NCBI RefSeq assembly: GCF_022179125.1
Contig: NZ_BPQG01000053.1
Location: 1 to 64,000, forward strand
Length of the DNA: 64,000 nt
Origin: Methylobacterium cerastii
Lineage (GTDB): Bacteria; Pseudomonadota; Alphaproteobacteria; Rhizobiales; Beijerinckiaceae
Direction: 5' to 3'
Both the position numbers and the translations under genes were made by a program. Positions 1 through 9,262 of this stretch are shown here, in pieces (positions within the stretch are counted from its first letter, which is position 1; each line of letters starts with the position of its first letter). The notes beneath the pieces were generated by a model. It was not told the DNA's origin. It made no database searches and saw only the letters and a list, made by a program, of their open reading frames with translations.

Positions 1-560
1 GTCCAGACACCGCTTACGATCTTCCTGACGGAGCTACAGGAGAAGCTGGCGGAGCGCGGCCTGCGGGTCGGGGTGAGCAGCCTGTCGCGCTTCTTCAAGA
101 GTCATGGCATCACGCGAAAAAAAACACCGGCCACGCGACCGAGCAGGCTCGGGAAGACGTGAAAGCCGCCCGCGAGGCATGGTTCGAGGGGCAACTCGAC
201 CTCGACCCAGACGCCCTCGTGTTCCTGGACGAAACCGCGGCCAACACCAGCATGGCCCGCCGCTACGGACGCGCCCCGCGCGGCGAGCGTTGCCGGGTCG
301 CGGCGCCGATCGGACATTGGAAGACCACCACCGTCACGGCCGCCGGTGCCCGACCGCTCTACCTTCCGCCCTACAGCCCCGATCTCAACCCGATCGAGAT
401 GGCCTTCGCCAAGCTCAAGGCCACGCTCTGATCGGCTGCAAAGTGCACCGTTACCGACTTCTGGGACGCCATCCGAAACGCCTTCGCGGCCTTCAAACCA
501 GACGAATGCCGGAGATGCATCGCCGCCGCGGGATACGACGCCTATGATCCAACCTGATCG
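1..560 (+). pseudogene. IS630-family transposase remnant (cut by window start)
   Basis: The first frame encodes a helix-turn-helix-like end (LRVGVSSLSRFFKSHGI). At a run of eight A (117-124) the coding frame moves by -1 into the DDE domain (VFLDETAANTSM, then LPPYSPDLNPIEMAFAKLK). Known IS630 elements often use such A-runs for programmed -1 frameshifting. The catalytic domain is damaged: after GHWKTTT the sequence jumps within a few residues to ARPLYLPPYSP, so the stretch carrying the second Asp is deleted. After 425 the frame changes again, to one reading TDFWDAIRNAFAAF and ending in TGA near 558. The element is therefore inactive. The left terminal repeat lies outside the window. Confidence 0.85.
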
Positions 561-575
561 GATGCCGCTCTAGCA

Positions 576-1080
576 ATGAAGCCCGGTGACGGGCGGGCCA
601 TCCATAAAAGGGGGCGGCGACCGGTCCGAACCCGACCGACCGACCGGGGCAAGCCGGGTACAAAGCGCCACCTCGTCGTCGATGCCCGCGGCACGCCGCT
701 CGGCGTTGTCCTGACCGGGGCCAACACTCACGACATCACCCAACTCGTTGCGACGCTCGACGCGATCCCGCCGGTGCGCTCGGGTCGCCATGGACGCCTA
801 CGTCACAGACCGGGCAAGCTGCACGGCGAAAAAGCCTCCGATCACCGCCGTTGCCGCTGGGAGGTCGGGCCTGTGGAATCGTGCCCCGCATTGCGCGCCG
901 GGGCGTCGAAAGCAGTCGATGCCTGGGCCGCCACCGCTAGGTCGTCAAGCGTACGCTGGCGTGGCTAGCGTGATCCCGACGCTTTGCCATCCGCTACGAG
1001 CGCCGTGCGGTCACCCATCTCGCTTTCACGCCCCTCGCCTGCGCCCTCGTCACACTCAACCAATGCAGACGGTTTCGTTA
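576..1080 (+). pseudogene. IS5-family (IS4/IS5 DDE) transposase remnant
   Basis: Frame 576 onward encodes TDRGKPGTKRHLVVDARGTP followed by GVVLTGANTHDITQL, the catalytic core typical of IS5-group transposases with the second part of the DDE site. The order of family motifs continues through at least two changes of frame: KLHGEKASDHRRC, then a sequence resembling ARRGVES and a LAWLA-like stretch, then LACALVTLNQCRRF ending in TAG at 1078-1080. The N-terminal third is missing and no intact reading frame remains. It abuts the IS630 remnant, so this edge of the window looks like an insertion hot spot. Confidence 0.75.
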
Positions 1081-1205
1081 GAAACTCTTAGCTTCCCATA
1101 TGCCGATAAATAGCTATGAACCTAAATTGCAATGTTTTAATTCGCGCAATCAACTCTTGACTGCTAAAGCTGCCGACATAGATCGAACGTCTCTCGCACC
1201 CGCGA

Positions 1206-1574
1206 TTAGTATCCGACCCCCAATAAAATGTGATTTGATGCTAAGAGGCTCGAGGCCGAGCGTTGCTGCCGAGTTGATGCAAAAGACGCCTGGAAATCGA
1301 TCCCGGCCGAGGCAACGCGGATTGGACGGGCCGGTCCGAGACCTATCCTTACAATCCTCGAGTCACTCAAAAACGCCGTAACGTCAGAATAACAGCGGTA
1401 TGCCCTATTAAACTGCCGAATAGCCTCTAGAGGCTGACAGGCATTCTTCATATGTTGGCGCGCCGTTTCGAGCCGGATTTCTTTCGAAGAAACGCTGACC
1501 TGCGCGGACGCCGATTCAGCACCTAGCGCAAATGCGGAAACGATAATCACCATCGCAGTCGCGGTACGGAACAT
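1206..1574 (-). CDS. Small exported protein, unknown function
   Basis: The product is 122 aa. The start at 1574 is chosen because GGAGGAGG lies just upstream and the protein then opens with a clean signal peptide (MFRTATAMVIIVSAFALG, cleavage after ESASAQ). The mature part has two cysteines (ACQ and RCYS) that could form a disulfide, and no domain that I recognise. The open frame could be extended 26 codons upstream, but that would bury the signal peptide. It lies between transposon remnants and another exported protein, in sequence with lower GC than the rest of the window. Function unknown. Confidence 0.55.
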   Translation of the reverse strand: MFRTATAMVIIVSAFALGAESASAQVSVSSKEIRLETARQHMKNACQPLEAIRQFNRAYRCYSDVTAFLSDSRIVRIGLGPARPIRVASAGIDFQASFASTRQQRSASSLLASNHILLGVGY

Positions 1575-1761
1575 TCCGATCCTCCTCCGAATTCCAAGAT
1601 CTATGATAACCCAGGACTGCCCTTGAATCAATCCGGGGCTAATGCCACCCACCTGAACCCATCCGAATTATGAATTTCAAAGACTTTCTTTAATATTTGG
1701 CTGCAGATAAACAGAAGCCTGACCCATCGGACACAGAACATTGAAGACTGGAAGTACCTGT

Positions 1762-2508
1762 TTACAGGTATGATGCGATTGATTCCAAACCCATAGCCCG
1801 CGCTCGTACGCGGATCTGTGCCTTCTGGTCCTCACGCATCAATCCCAGCAACGGCTTGGCAGCAAAGTAAATTCGCATGGACGTCTGAGAACCAAACGCA
1901 TCGGCTGTGTTCTGTCCGGAACGAGCCAGTATCATCTGCTGGGCACCGATATCAGCAAGAACTGCCTCAACCGGCGGCCAATGTTGTTCCTGCTCAGGCG
2001 TCAGTCTTAAGGAACGCTTGAGCCTGAGAATTTCTGAGGGTGTCAATACGTTTGCGGGCTGTGGGCGGATTGGGCGCATTGGAGGGGTCGTATGGACGTT
2101 TGGCGCACGCGATAGGCTCGGCAGGGTTGTGGGTGACGCGGGTGCTGCAGACATGCGCTGGGATCGGCGCGGTTCGAGAATTTGAGAAGAGCGGTCCTCT
2201 GCCATCTCGGAAGCGGCTAGGCCTTGTGTTGCGTCCTGACTGTCGCCGGCCTGCTTTGCCGCGATCTCAGCGCCCCCTCTTCGAACCGGTGGCAAAATAG
2301 GTGGCAGAATGGTCGATCCCTCGTTTGCGTTCGTTGGCGCAAGGGTGGATGCGATGCTCTGAGAGGGATCCTGGAGGAAGGACCCCTTTGGAGGTGGCGT
2401 GTAATCTACGTTGGGCGTTAGGCTGACGATTGCGTAAGCCCCAACGCCTACAATAGTAGCGAAGAGCCCAGTGATCGAAGCGAAGGTCTTGATCCTTCCG
2501 CTATCCAT
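1762..2508 (-). CDS. Membrane-anchored protein with Pro-rich linker and Spy/LTXXQ-like C-terminus
   Basis: The product is 248 aa from the ATG at 2508, which follows GAAGGG at a good distance; an upstream ATG at 2556 is less convincing. One transmembrane segment lies near residues 8-30 (FASITGLFATIVGVGAYAIV). It is followed by a long Pro/Ser/Ala-rich linker of low complexity and a C-terminal helical domain beginning ILRLKRSLRLTPEQEQHWPP. The LTPEQ.. pattern resembles periplasmic LTXXQ/Spy-type proteins common in Methylobacterium and Bradyrhizobium. The topology suggests an N-terminal anchor with the rest in the periplasm. A role in envelope stress would be a guess from the motif alone. Confidence 0.65.
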   Translation of the reverse strand: MDSGRIKTFASITGLFATIVGVGAYAIVSLTPNVDYTPPPKGSFLQDPSQSIASTLAPTNANEGSTILPPILPPVRRGGAEIAAKQAGDSQDATQGLAASEMAEDRSSQILEPRRSQRMSAAPASPTTLPSLSRAPNVHTTPPMRPIRPQPANVLTPSEILRLKRSLRLTPEQEQHWPPVEAVLADIGAQQMILARSGQNTADAFGSQTSMRIYFAAKPLLGLMREDQKAQIRVRARAMGLESIASYL

Positions 2509-2556
2509 TTGAAGCCCTTCACCTGTACCGTGTGTGTGCCCGCCTCTGCGTCGCAC

Positions 2557-3158
2557 AGACGACTCGCCACATCATACGCCAAGTGGCTGCGATTTGTGCA
2601 GCGAGAAATGGTGCTTGCCGATCGGCACTCGTAATCGAGTCAGGCGGATTGAGCGAACTCAGTTAGCAGCATCCGATTTCCTGGCAACTCTTCACCCAAG
2701 CATCGGACCAAATGCTGCGGCCAAGCTTCGCGCGACAGGATTCTTCGGTCCTCGTACCGCACAGCAACTACAACACCACCAATAGGAACGCCGACTTGTG
2801 GAACAACGACTTGCTGCCAACACAATAGCCGATGGCTACGCCAATTATGATCGCTTCCACTCCTTTGCCATCGAGGCCCTTGTCCCGATGCTGATACGCA
2901 GCGAAATTATCGTTCTCGACAACCTGAACATCGACAATGCAGCCGACGCGCGCGAAGCCAGCGGAGTCGACGCAGACTCCGAGGCAGCCGACTTGGGCGA
3001 TCGGATACAATCACGTTCCGTCGCGGATGGTGCGTGTTGATGCTTGCGATCCCATCAACCTCGTCAAGCGCCTATTGCCGGCTAAGCATAGAGCGGGAGC
3101 GGCAGAGAGGACGGCTCGGTGACGCATCGACCGAGAAGCCGCGATGTCGAAAGGGACT
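2557..3158. other. 600-bp stretch with possible degraded coding sequence
   Basis: No convincing intact gene. On the minus strand two partly overlapping frames (3010-2768 and 2825-2640) read as if they were one damaged protein: a part with VGCIVDVQVVEND and VEAIIIGVAIGY, then in another frame VGVPIGGVVVAVRYEDRR. The hydrophobic Gly-containing middle is reminiscent of glycine-zipper envelope proteins, but the match is too weak to name. The plus-strand frames here have no recognisable features. Confidence 0.25.
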
Positions 3159-3791
3159 TCAAGTCGGCTCTTTAGCAAGCGCGTCGAGGGCCTGGGCGAG
3201 GCCGTGGAACGAGAGCGGGATGGCGACATCCTGGCTGGCGGCGTTCTTGAAGGTGATCCGACCTGGTTCGGCGGCCCCGCGCCACCGGCGCAGGACCTCT
3301 TCACGCACTCCAGCCTCGGCCACACAGCCGCCGGGCAGGCAGCGCCGCCAAGCCAACTCGAAGCCTGCCGTATCCTTCTGATCCGTCAGCACCCTCACAC
3401 TGCTTGGCAGGGCGACGTTGGGCGGCAGGATCGCGGTCACCTGCAACGGCTCGCCCGAGCTAACACGACCAATAGCGATTTGGGCGATCGGCTGTGCCTG
3501 CCCTTGCACCTGCATGGTCTGGGCAGCCTCGCAGATCCGCACCGGCTTGTCGCCGCCGCCGCGCTGGCAGCGCAGAATCCAATCGCCGAAGCTTGCTGTG
3601 GTACTGCCGGGTTCGATCGGCACCGCGACAGGCTTTGGCGCCTGCGCTGCAGGAGCCACTTTCGCCGGCTGCGCCAGTGCCCGAACGCCATCCAGAGCTA
3701 TCACCGTGGCCATAATCGCAACGGAGAAGCCGAGCGCGACCAGGGTTCGGGATACCCGGCTCCCCGGCGTGGACGACACAATCTTGGGCAT
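3159..3791 (-). CDS. IalB-family (invasion associated locus B) exported protein
   Basis: The product is 210 aa from the ATG at 3791; the open frame extends further upstream without a better start. An N-terminal hydrophobic segment (VALGFSVAIMATVIAL) acts as signal peptide or anchor and is followed by an Ala/Pro linker. The IalB core then runs from SFGDWILRCQ (the family's FGDW..C opening) through VRICEAAQTMQVQ, ILPPNVALPSSV and AWRRCLPGGCVAEA to the C-terminus. The cysteine pattern fits the family. IalB proteins are widespread in Rhizobiales and periplasmic; the name comes from Bartonella erythrocyte invasion, but the molecular role is not settled. It sits 98 bp downstream of the autotransporter and could share its transcript. 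Confidence 0.85.
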   Translation of the reverse strand: MPKIVSSTPGSRVSRTLVALGFSVAIMATVIALDGVRALAQPAKVAPAAQAPKPVAVPIEPGSTTASFGDWILRCQRGGGDKPVRICEAAQTMQVQGQAQPIAQIAIGRVSSGEPLQVTAILPPNVALPSSVRVLTDQKDTAGFELAWRRCLPGGCVAEAGVREEVLRRWRGAAEPGRITFKNAASQDVAIPLSFHGLAQALDALAKEPT

Positions 3792-3889
3792 CGGAAAACA
3801 TCTTTTTCGGGACACGGTGCGGGAAGAATATTTAAAGCTCCCGTGGTTAGAGCACGCCCCCTCCGGTCGAGGCCGAAGGAGGCGTGGCA

Positions 3890-6800
3890 TCAGAACGGGT
3901 AGCGCACGCCACCGTTGATCGAATAGCCGTCGATGCGATCGCCGAAGCGCAGATCACCCCGGACGTAGCCCAGCAGATCCGTGCCCAGGATCTGGCCGGT
4001 GATGCCGAGGCCGACCTGACCGAAGGTTCCGACTCGGTTGGTCAGGATCGGCACGAAGTTGCTCGCGTCGGTGGCGATCGATGCGGCCGTGAAGCGGGAC
4101 GCCGCGTTACCGGCGAACTCGTTCCACACGCTGAGCGTCACGAACGGCTGCACCGCCAGCGTCTCGCCCGCCACGAAGGTCGTGCCGGCCCGGACGCCGA
4201 AGCGCCCCAGGATACTGTCGATCGGCTGGAACGACAGTGCGCCGCCGGTCACCCCGAGCACGCCGATCCGCGTCTGGGTGTAGCTCATGGAGCCCGAGGG
4301 CTCGAGGAAATATGCTCGATCGCCACCGAACAGACCCGGTAGGTCGATGCGATAGCCGGCCGAACCCGCCACCGTGTCGGAGCCTATGGACAGACGCTGT
4401 TGCATGACGCCCGAGGCGGTGTCGTTGATCCGGGCGTTGTAGAAGTCGTGACGGTAAGCGATGTCGGAAGTGAATGCCCCGCTGGTCACCGCCGCGTAGG
4501 CGCCTACGAAAGGTACGCTGAAAGCGCCGGTCGCCTGCGAGGAAAGCAGCTCGCGCCCGTTAGCGTAGATCTCACCGCCGGTGACGCCCATGTGCAGGTT
4601 GAATCCGGTGTCGCGGATGTTGAACACCGCGAAGTCCCCACCAAACTGCATACCAGCAAAGCCGATACGGGTGCGATTGTCGCCCTGCAACGTCGTTCCG
4701 CCGATGGTTGCCGTGCTGGTGGAGCGGATGGTGGTCTCGCCGCCGGAGCCGCGTGCCCACAGCCCGAGGCCGTAAGTGTCGGGCAGGATGCCGGACACAT
4801 TAGCGTCGGCTGCAACTGGTGCGGCTGCCGCCTGCTGGTTGAGCTGCGCCCAGCTCTTGCCCGTCGAAGTCACACCAACGCTGGAGGTCGAATTCGGCTG
4901 TTCGCAGAGCTTGGCGTTACCTAACTCCTCCGTACAGATCTTGTGCTCAGCCGGGCCGCTGATAAACGCGCTGATTGATTGGAAAAAACCAACATTGAGT
5001 GAAGTAATCAGGCCTGTGATGCCTGCTACGGAGGTGGCTGCCTGATCAGGTCTGATCTGCGAAACGATCTGATAGTCGCCGCCGCTCTGCTGAAGCTTGT
5101 ACGTGATGAAGCCGTTGCCCTGAATGGTTCCAGGCTGGCTAGCGGCCGGATCCAGGACACTAAGATCTATCTTGCCGCCGGCCGTGGACACGACATTGAT
5201 CGGATTTGAGAAGAACACTCCGCTTCGCGCATCCGGATTAGTGCGAGTCAGAACGAGCGTCGTAGTGCCGCCGCCCGAACCTTTTACGAGAAGCTGGTCA
5301 GCGCGCGTGCCTACAACGCTCGTCAAATCGACATCGACGAGGATGCGCGAGCCAGGAGTGCCCTGGTAATTGCCGGTCAACGTCAGGGAGTCGGTGGTCA
5401 CCGGCTTACCTGCCGGATCGACGTTGCCAGCCAGATTGATTCGGCCGGTGGAGCCGTTGTTAAAGCTTGCCGCCCCGATCGTGCTTTGGAAAGGGCCGCC
5501 GCTCGTGATGCCAATTGTACCTGAGTTATCGAAAGTGCCGATTCCCGAGAGCGTTTTGCTCGCTGCAAGGTTGAAGCTACCAGCATTATTAAAATTTGCT
5601 ACCGAGCCGTCGACATCGCCGAGCAAATTAAATTGACCATTGTTTTGGAAAGTGCCGCTTAATATAGCCCCCCCCTGGGCGTTGAAGACGCTGTTTGTTC
5701 CGTTGACTCCGTCGCTTGTATTGGCGAACGTCGTCGCAGATAGAGTGCCGGCTGTCAGATTTACACTAGCATTGTTAGTGAAGAGCGCGGTGTTGACGAG
5801 CCCGGCCGTCGAGAACGTGCCGTTGTTCGTCACGGTCGGCGTCGTCACCTGTCCGCCCGCGGCGATGGTGAAGTTGGCATTGTTCAGGACTTGGCTCGAC
5901 CTGCTGATGATACCAGCTCCGGACACCGCCAGCGTGCCAGTCTGGATCGTGGTGATCCCGACATAGGTGTTGTTGCCCGACAGTGTGAAGGTGCCCTCAC
6001 CCTGCTTGGTCAGGGCTGTCGCGAGTCCGACGATCCCGCCGGCATACTCCGAACTCGTCCCGTCGATCCCGGTGGTGAGGATGCCGCCGTTGGCGATCGT
6101 GGCGCCGGGGGTGGACCCTGCCAGCGAGCCGATCGTCAGGTTCCTGCCGCCGAGGTCGAACGTGCCGTCGTTGGTCAGACGGCCGATGCCCATCGCGCCC
6201 CCGTTTCCGTAGTCGGTCAGCGCGCCGGTGAGCGTGAAGGTGGAGCCGGCCCTGTTGGTGACGTCGCCATTGATGGTACCCTGCGCGTTGACGACGGCGA
6301 CGTTGACGACGCCCCCGTTGATCCTCCCGCTGGTCGTAAGTACGCCGCCGTTGACGGTAGCACCCTCGTTGATCGTGCCGGCGTTGGTCGAGGTCCCGGC
6401 GGTGTTGAGCAGCCCGGCGTTGACGAGACCGGACGCGCTGTTGGTGAAGGTTCTGGTGTTGGTGACGCCGCCGCTGATCCTGCCGTTGTTGGTTGCGATG
6501 CCGCTGTTGCCGACGCCACCGGCGCTTCCGTTATTGGTGAAGCTGCCGCTGTTGCCGACGCCACCGGCGCTTCCGTTATTGGTGAAGCTGCCGCCGTTGC
6601 CGACGTCGCCGATGGTGCCGTTATTGGTCGATATTCCAGCGTTGGTGTGGTTCGCCAACACCGTGCGGTTGTTGACGAAGATTGCGCCCACGTTGTTCGT
6701 CACCTCAGAGAAGAGAATGCCGTTGTTGGTCGCGGTCCCGGCGCTGTTCAACAATTTACCGCTGACGACACCGCTGACAGAGTTAGTGAAGGTCCCGGTA

Positions 6801-8575
6801 TTGGTGACGGTACCGCCGATCGCGCCGTTGTTGGTCGATGTTCCAGCGTTGGTGTGGTTCGCCGCCAAAGTGCCGTTGTTGACAAAGATTGCATTCGCGT
6901 AGTTCGTCACCTGAGAGACGAGGCTACCGTTGTTGATCAGCGTGCCCTGCGCGTTAGTCGTGCCGCCCGTGTAGATGTTGGCCGCGGTCAACGTGAAGGT
7001 GCCAGTGCCCGTCTTGGTGAGCGTACCCGCGCCGGTGCCATCGGCGACAACACCGGTAAACGTCGTCGCAACGCCTGCATCCGTCTGCACCGTGCCAGAG
7101 TTGTTGATGGCGACCGCCCGTGCAGTAGTGATGTTGGCAGTCGTCTCCAACGTGCCGCCGTTGAACGTCAGCTTACCACTGTTTGCACCGAGATTAGCAT
7201 CGGCGCCGATGCTAAGGATACCGGAGGTGAGCGTTGTACCGCCCGTATAAGTGTTAACGCCGGTCAGCGTCAGCGTGTTGGCGCTGTTCTGGATTAATCC
7301 ACCCGCTCCGGTGATGACGTTGGCGAGCGTCGAGCCGCCTGCGGCTGCATTGATCTGCAGCGTGCTGCCTTGAGCAACTACCGCGAGGTTGCCAGTGAGC
7401 GTGGCCCCCGTGGCCGTTGCACCGAGGCTAAGTACGTTGGTGCCTGCGAGGAAGGTTACCGCGTTGCCGTTCGTCGACCCAGCGCCACCTGCGAGCGCAC
7501 CACCCGCCGTCATATCGATCGTCAGGTTCGACCCGACCACACCAGCGCCGCCCGATCCCTGGTTTCCAGCCGAACCGCCTGCTCCAGCGCCCCCACCAGC
7601 CCCGCCATTACCGCCAGTGGACCTCGCACCGGCATTCAGAATCAGTCTGCCGCCATCGCCGAATACGACGCCAGTTCCGCCGTCGCCACCATTGCCGCCG
7701 TAGGAGCCTGCGCCGCCCCCGGCAGCGCCACCTATCCCACCAATTCCACCCCTTATGAGCTGTATCTGCCCAGCCGGTTGAGTGAATGTGCTTCCGGGAC
7801 CAAGAACAACAAGCGATCCACCTGCGCCACCTCCGCCGCCGCTTCCAGTCCCATTGCCGGCGCCACCGCGACCACCTGCCGCGGCGCTGAGGCTAAAATC
7901 ACCCGGGTTACCTGCATAATTTCCACCAGGCACGAAAAAGAATGAGGATGCACCGCTTCCGCCCCCCCCTCCACCATTCGATCCTAGCGTTGCGTTGGAG
8001 CCAGCGTTCGAACCTGCATTTAATGCCTGGTAGACTCTTTGGCCGCCACCGGCAGCTCCACCGAAGCCCGTTCCACCGGCACCACCGCTGACACCGGCAC
8101 CGCCGCCGCCGCCGCCGGCACCAGCTACCAAGCCGTTCCCACCTGCTCCGCCTACGGCATCGATTGTCCCGACGAAAGAATCCTGTCCACTTGCGCCGCC
8201 ACTGCCAGCGACGCCGGTGCCACCGGTGCCACCGCCGGCTCCTCCTGCTGCAGTCGCTGGGGCCGACACGAGCGGTCCGAGCGCCATCAGAGCCGCAGCA
8301 CTCGCTAGCGCGACCCCACGCCGCCGCAGCCGCGCAATCGACCTGAGCCGTCGAACCTGTTTGGTAAACCGACGGTTAATCCGGCTCAGGAGCGAAGCGA
8401 TCGGCTCGATGGCTAGCGCAAGACACCGCATCCAGTGCGCGCGCAGCATCGCCGGGGATTCTGCGAGATGCAGGACGCTCGGGCGCTGCTGGGCCCGAAG
8501 CGAGATCCCGACGAGCGCCGTAGAGGCGACGTAGGCCCGATACAAGGTCCGCCCGTTCGCTGTCTGCTGTGTCAT
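3890..8575 (-). CDS. Large autotransporter adhesin, type V secretion
   Basis: The product is 1561 aa. It has an extended N-terminal region with a hydrophobic stretch near residues 87-105 (ALASAAALMALGPLVSAPA), typical of long autotransporter signal sequences. Next come about 220 residues extremely rich in Gly, then autotransporter-associated beta-strand repeats (NTYTGGTTLTSGIL and TYVGITTIQTGTL types). A long Asn/Thr/Gly array (TNNGTIG, NNGSFTNNGS) follows. The C-terminal barrel begins near GLGLWARGSGG and ends in GGVRYPF, with the terminal aromatic residue needed for outer-membrane insertion. The passenger should form a surface beta-helix for attachment or biofilm; the ligand is unknown. An exact 45-bp tandem repeat lies inside the passenger. 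The IalB gene follows on the same strand. Confidence 0.92.
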   Translation of the reverse strand: MTQQTANGRTLYRAYVASTALVGISLRAQQRPSVLHLAESPAMLRAHWMRCLALAIEPIASLLSRINRRFTKQVRRLRSIARLRRRGVALASAAALMALGPLVSAPATAAGGAGGGTGGTGVAGSGGASGQDSFVGTIDAVGGAGGNGLVAGAGGGGGGAGVSGGAGGTGFGGAAGGGQRVYQALNAGSNAGSNATLGSNGGGGGGSGASSFFFVPGGNYAGNPGDFSLSAAAGGRGGAGNGTGSGGGGGAGGSLVVLGPGSTFTQPAGQIQLIRGGIGGIGGAAGGGAGSYGGNGGDGGTGVVFGDGGRLILNAGARSTGGNGGAGGGAGAGGSAGNQGSGGAGVVGSNLTIDMTAGGALAGGAGSTNGNAVTFLAGTNVLSLGATATGATLTGNLAVVAQGSTLQINAAAGGSTLANVITGAGGLIQNSANTLTLTGVNTYTGGTTLTSGILSIGADANLGANSGKLTFNGGTLETTANITTARAVAINNSGTVQTDAGVATTFTGVVADGTGAGTLTKTGTGTFTLTAANIYTGGTTNAQGTLINNGSLVSQVTNYANAIFVNNGTLAANHTNAGTSTNNGAIGGTVTNTGTFTNSVSGVVSGKLLNSAGTATNNGILFSEVTNNVGAIFVNNRTVLANHTNAGISTNNGTIGDVGNGGSFTNNGSAGGVGNSGSFTNNGSAGGVGNSGIATNNGRISGGVTNTRTFTNSASGLVNAGLLNTAGTSTNAGTINEGATVNGGVLTTSGRINGGVVNVAVVNAQGTINGDVTNRAGSTFTLTGALTDYGNGGAMGIGRLTNDGTFDLGGRNLTIGSLAGSTPGATIANGGILTTGIDGTSSEYAGGIVGLATALTKQGEGTFTLSGNNTYVGITTIQTGTLAVSGAGIISRSSQVLNNANFTIAAGGQVTTPTVTNNGTFSTAGLVNTALFTNNASVNLTAGTLSATTFANTSDGVNGTNSVFNAQGGAILSGTFQNNGQFNLLGDVDGSVANFNNAGSFNLAASKTLSGIGTFDNSGTIGITSGGPFQSTIGAASFNNGSTGRINLAGNVDPAGKPVTTDSLTLTGNYQGTPGSRILVDVDLTSVVGTRADQLLVKGSGGGTTTLVLTRTNPDARSGVFFSNPINVVSTAGGKIDLSVLDPAASQPGTIQGNGFITYKLQQSGGDYQIVSQIRPDQAATSVAGITGLITSLNVGFFQSISAFISGPAEHKICTEELGNAKLCEQPNSTSSVGVTSTGKSWAQLNQQAAAAPVAADANVSGILPDTYGLGLWARGSGGETTIRSTSTATIGGTTLQGDNRTRIGFAGMQFGGDFAVFNIRDTGFNLHMGVTGGEIYANGRELLSSQATGAFSVPFVGAYAAVTSGAFTSDIAYRHDFYNARINDTASGVMQQRLSIGSDTVAGSAGYRIDLPGLFGGDRAYFLEPSGSMSYTQTRIGVLGVTGGALSFQPIDSILGRFGVRAGTTFVAGETLAVQPFVTLSVWNEFAGNAASRFTAASIATDASNFVPILTNRVGTFGQVGLGITGQILGTDLLGYVRGDLRFGDRIDGYSINGGVRYPF
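6501..6590 (-). repeat. Exact 45-bp tandem duplication in autotransporter passenger
   Basis: Two identical 45-bp units (6501-6545 and 6546-6590) encode 15 residues each, of type NSGSFTNNGSAGGVG. A diverged third unit continues to about 6640. The unit length is a multiple of three, so copy number can change without breaking the frame. More diverged copies of the surrounding module occur at roughly 6626-6720 and 6830-6920 (both include the encoded string NHTNAG). Confidence 0.9.
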
Positions 8576-9262
8576 TCGTCTTCACCCATCCCCTCGGCCA
8601 GACCGCCGCCTCCCGGGGGCACGTCTGCTCAATTCAACTTAACCATGCAGGAACGCGGGATTGTATTGAAGAGCATTCTGCGTCTTCGGTGCCGCAAAGT
8701 TAACGAAGTGACTTTTTTAGCACATCTAGTAATCGATAGTTGATATGTAGTCCGCACTTATTGAAAAGGTTATTTTTTTATTAAATCAGGAGAAAGAAAT
8801 GGTCGGCGTAAATTTTTGCCGTCGCGAGCTTAGGTGGAAGCGCTTCGAAGCTCACTATGGTGCTTAACACCACCCGTGCCCGCGGTCCGTTTTCAAGCGG
8901 GTGACGCGCGGTGATGTAGATCCCGCTGGTCGCATTAGTGCGAATCTTGTCCGCGATCCTCGAAGCAGGTCTCAGATACGATGACCGAGGGCCCTGCGAT
9001 GCCGACCTCGAACCCATCGTGACTACCGATCCCGGGCGATGTTCGCGTCAGGCGTCGAGGCGAGACGCCCCCGGTCCGCCGATCACCATCTTCCCATCCC
9101 CGCCACCTGTTCGGATTTCAGACGTTTCGCGACGCTGGTACCCGGTCCAGACTAGCGGCCACACGCGGATCTGACGACGCGTTCGTTTCGTCGCGGCTCC
9201 ATCCTTCTAAGAAGGAAAACTGCCGGGCAAAGTGGCAACATTCCCGTTCGTGACACGACCGG
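8576..9262. other. Intergenic region upstream of autotransporter, partly AT-rich
   Basis: About 690 bp without a convincing long gene. The part from about 8690 to 8830 is distinctly AT-rich against the surroundings, with runs of six and seven T (near 8713 and 8774). It probably holds the autotransporter promoter, reading left. The plus strand has a 22-codon open frame at 8799-8867 behind a good ribosome site. A minus frame at 8781-9017 has a protein-like stretch (ARVVLSTIVSFEALPPKLAT) but no supporting start. Confidence 0.4.
8799..8867 (+). CDS. Possible 22-aa small ORF
   Basis: ATG at 8799 is preceded by AGGAG with a 6-nt spacer. The peptide is short, basic and aromatic (it contains NFCRRELRWKRF) and ends in TAA at 8865-8867. 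The signal lies in the AT-rich region, where a chance Shine-Dalgarno match is also possible, so this is offered only as a candidate small protein or leader peptide. No downstream gene on the plus strand would be controlled by it. Confidence 0.2.
   Translation: MVGVNFCRRELRWKRFEAHYGA

Noticed and set aside
3840-3885. Terminator between autotransporter and IalB genes
   Set aside because: An imperfect GC-rich inverted repeat is present but no T run follows on the minus strand, so read-through is as likely.
6400-6950. CRISPR-like array of short repeats
   Set aside because: The repeats are tandem without unique spacers and are in-frame coding repeats of the autotransporter passenger.
5891-7297. 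Plus-strand open frame of 468 codons
   Set aside because: Antisense to the repetitive autotransporter passenger; its Asp/Val/Gly-rich repeats mirror the passenger repeats.
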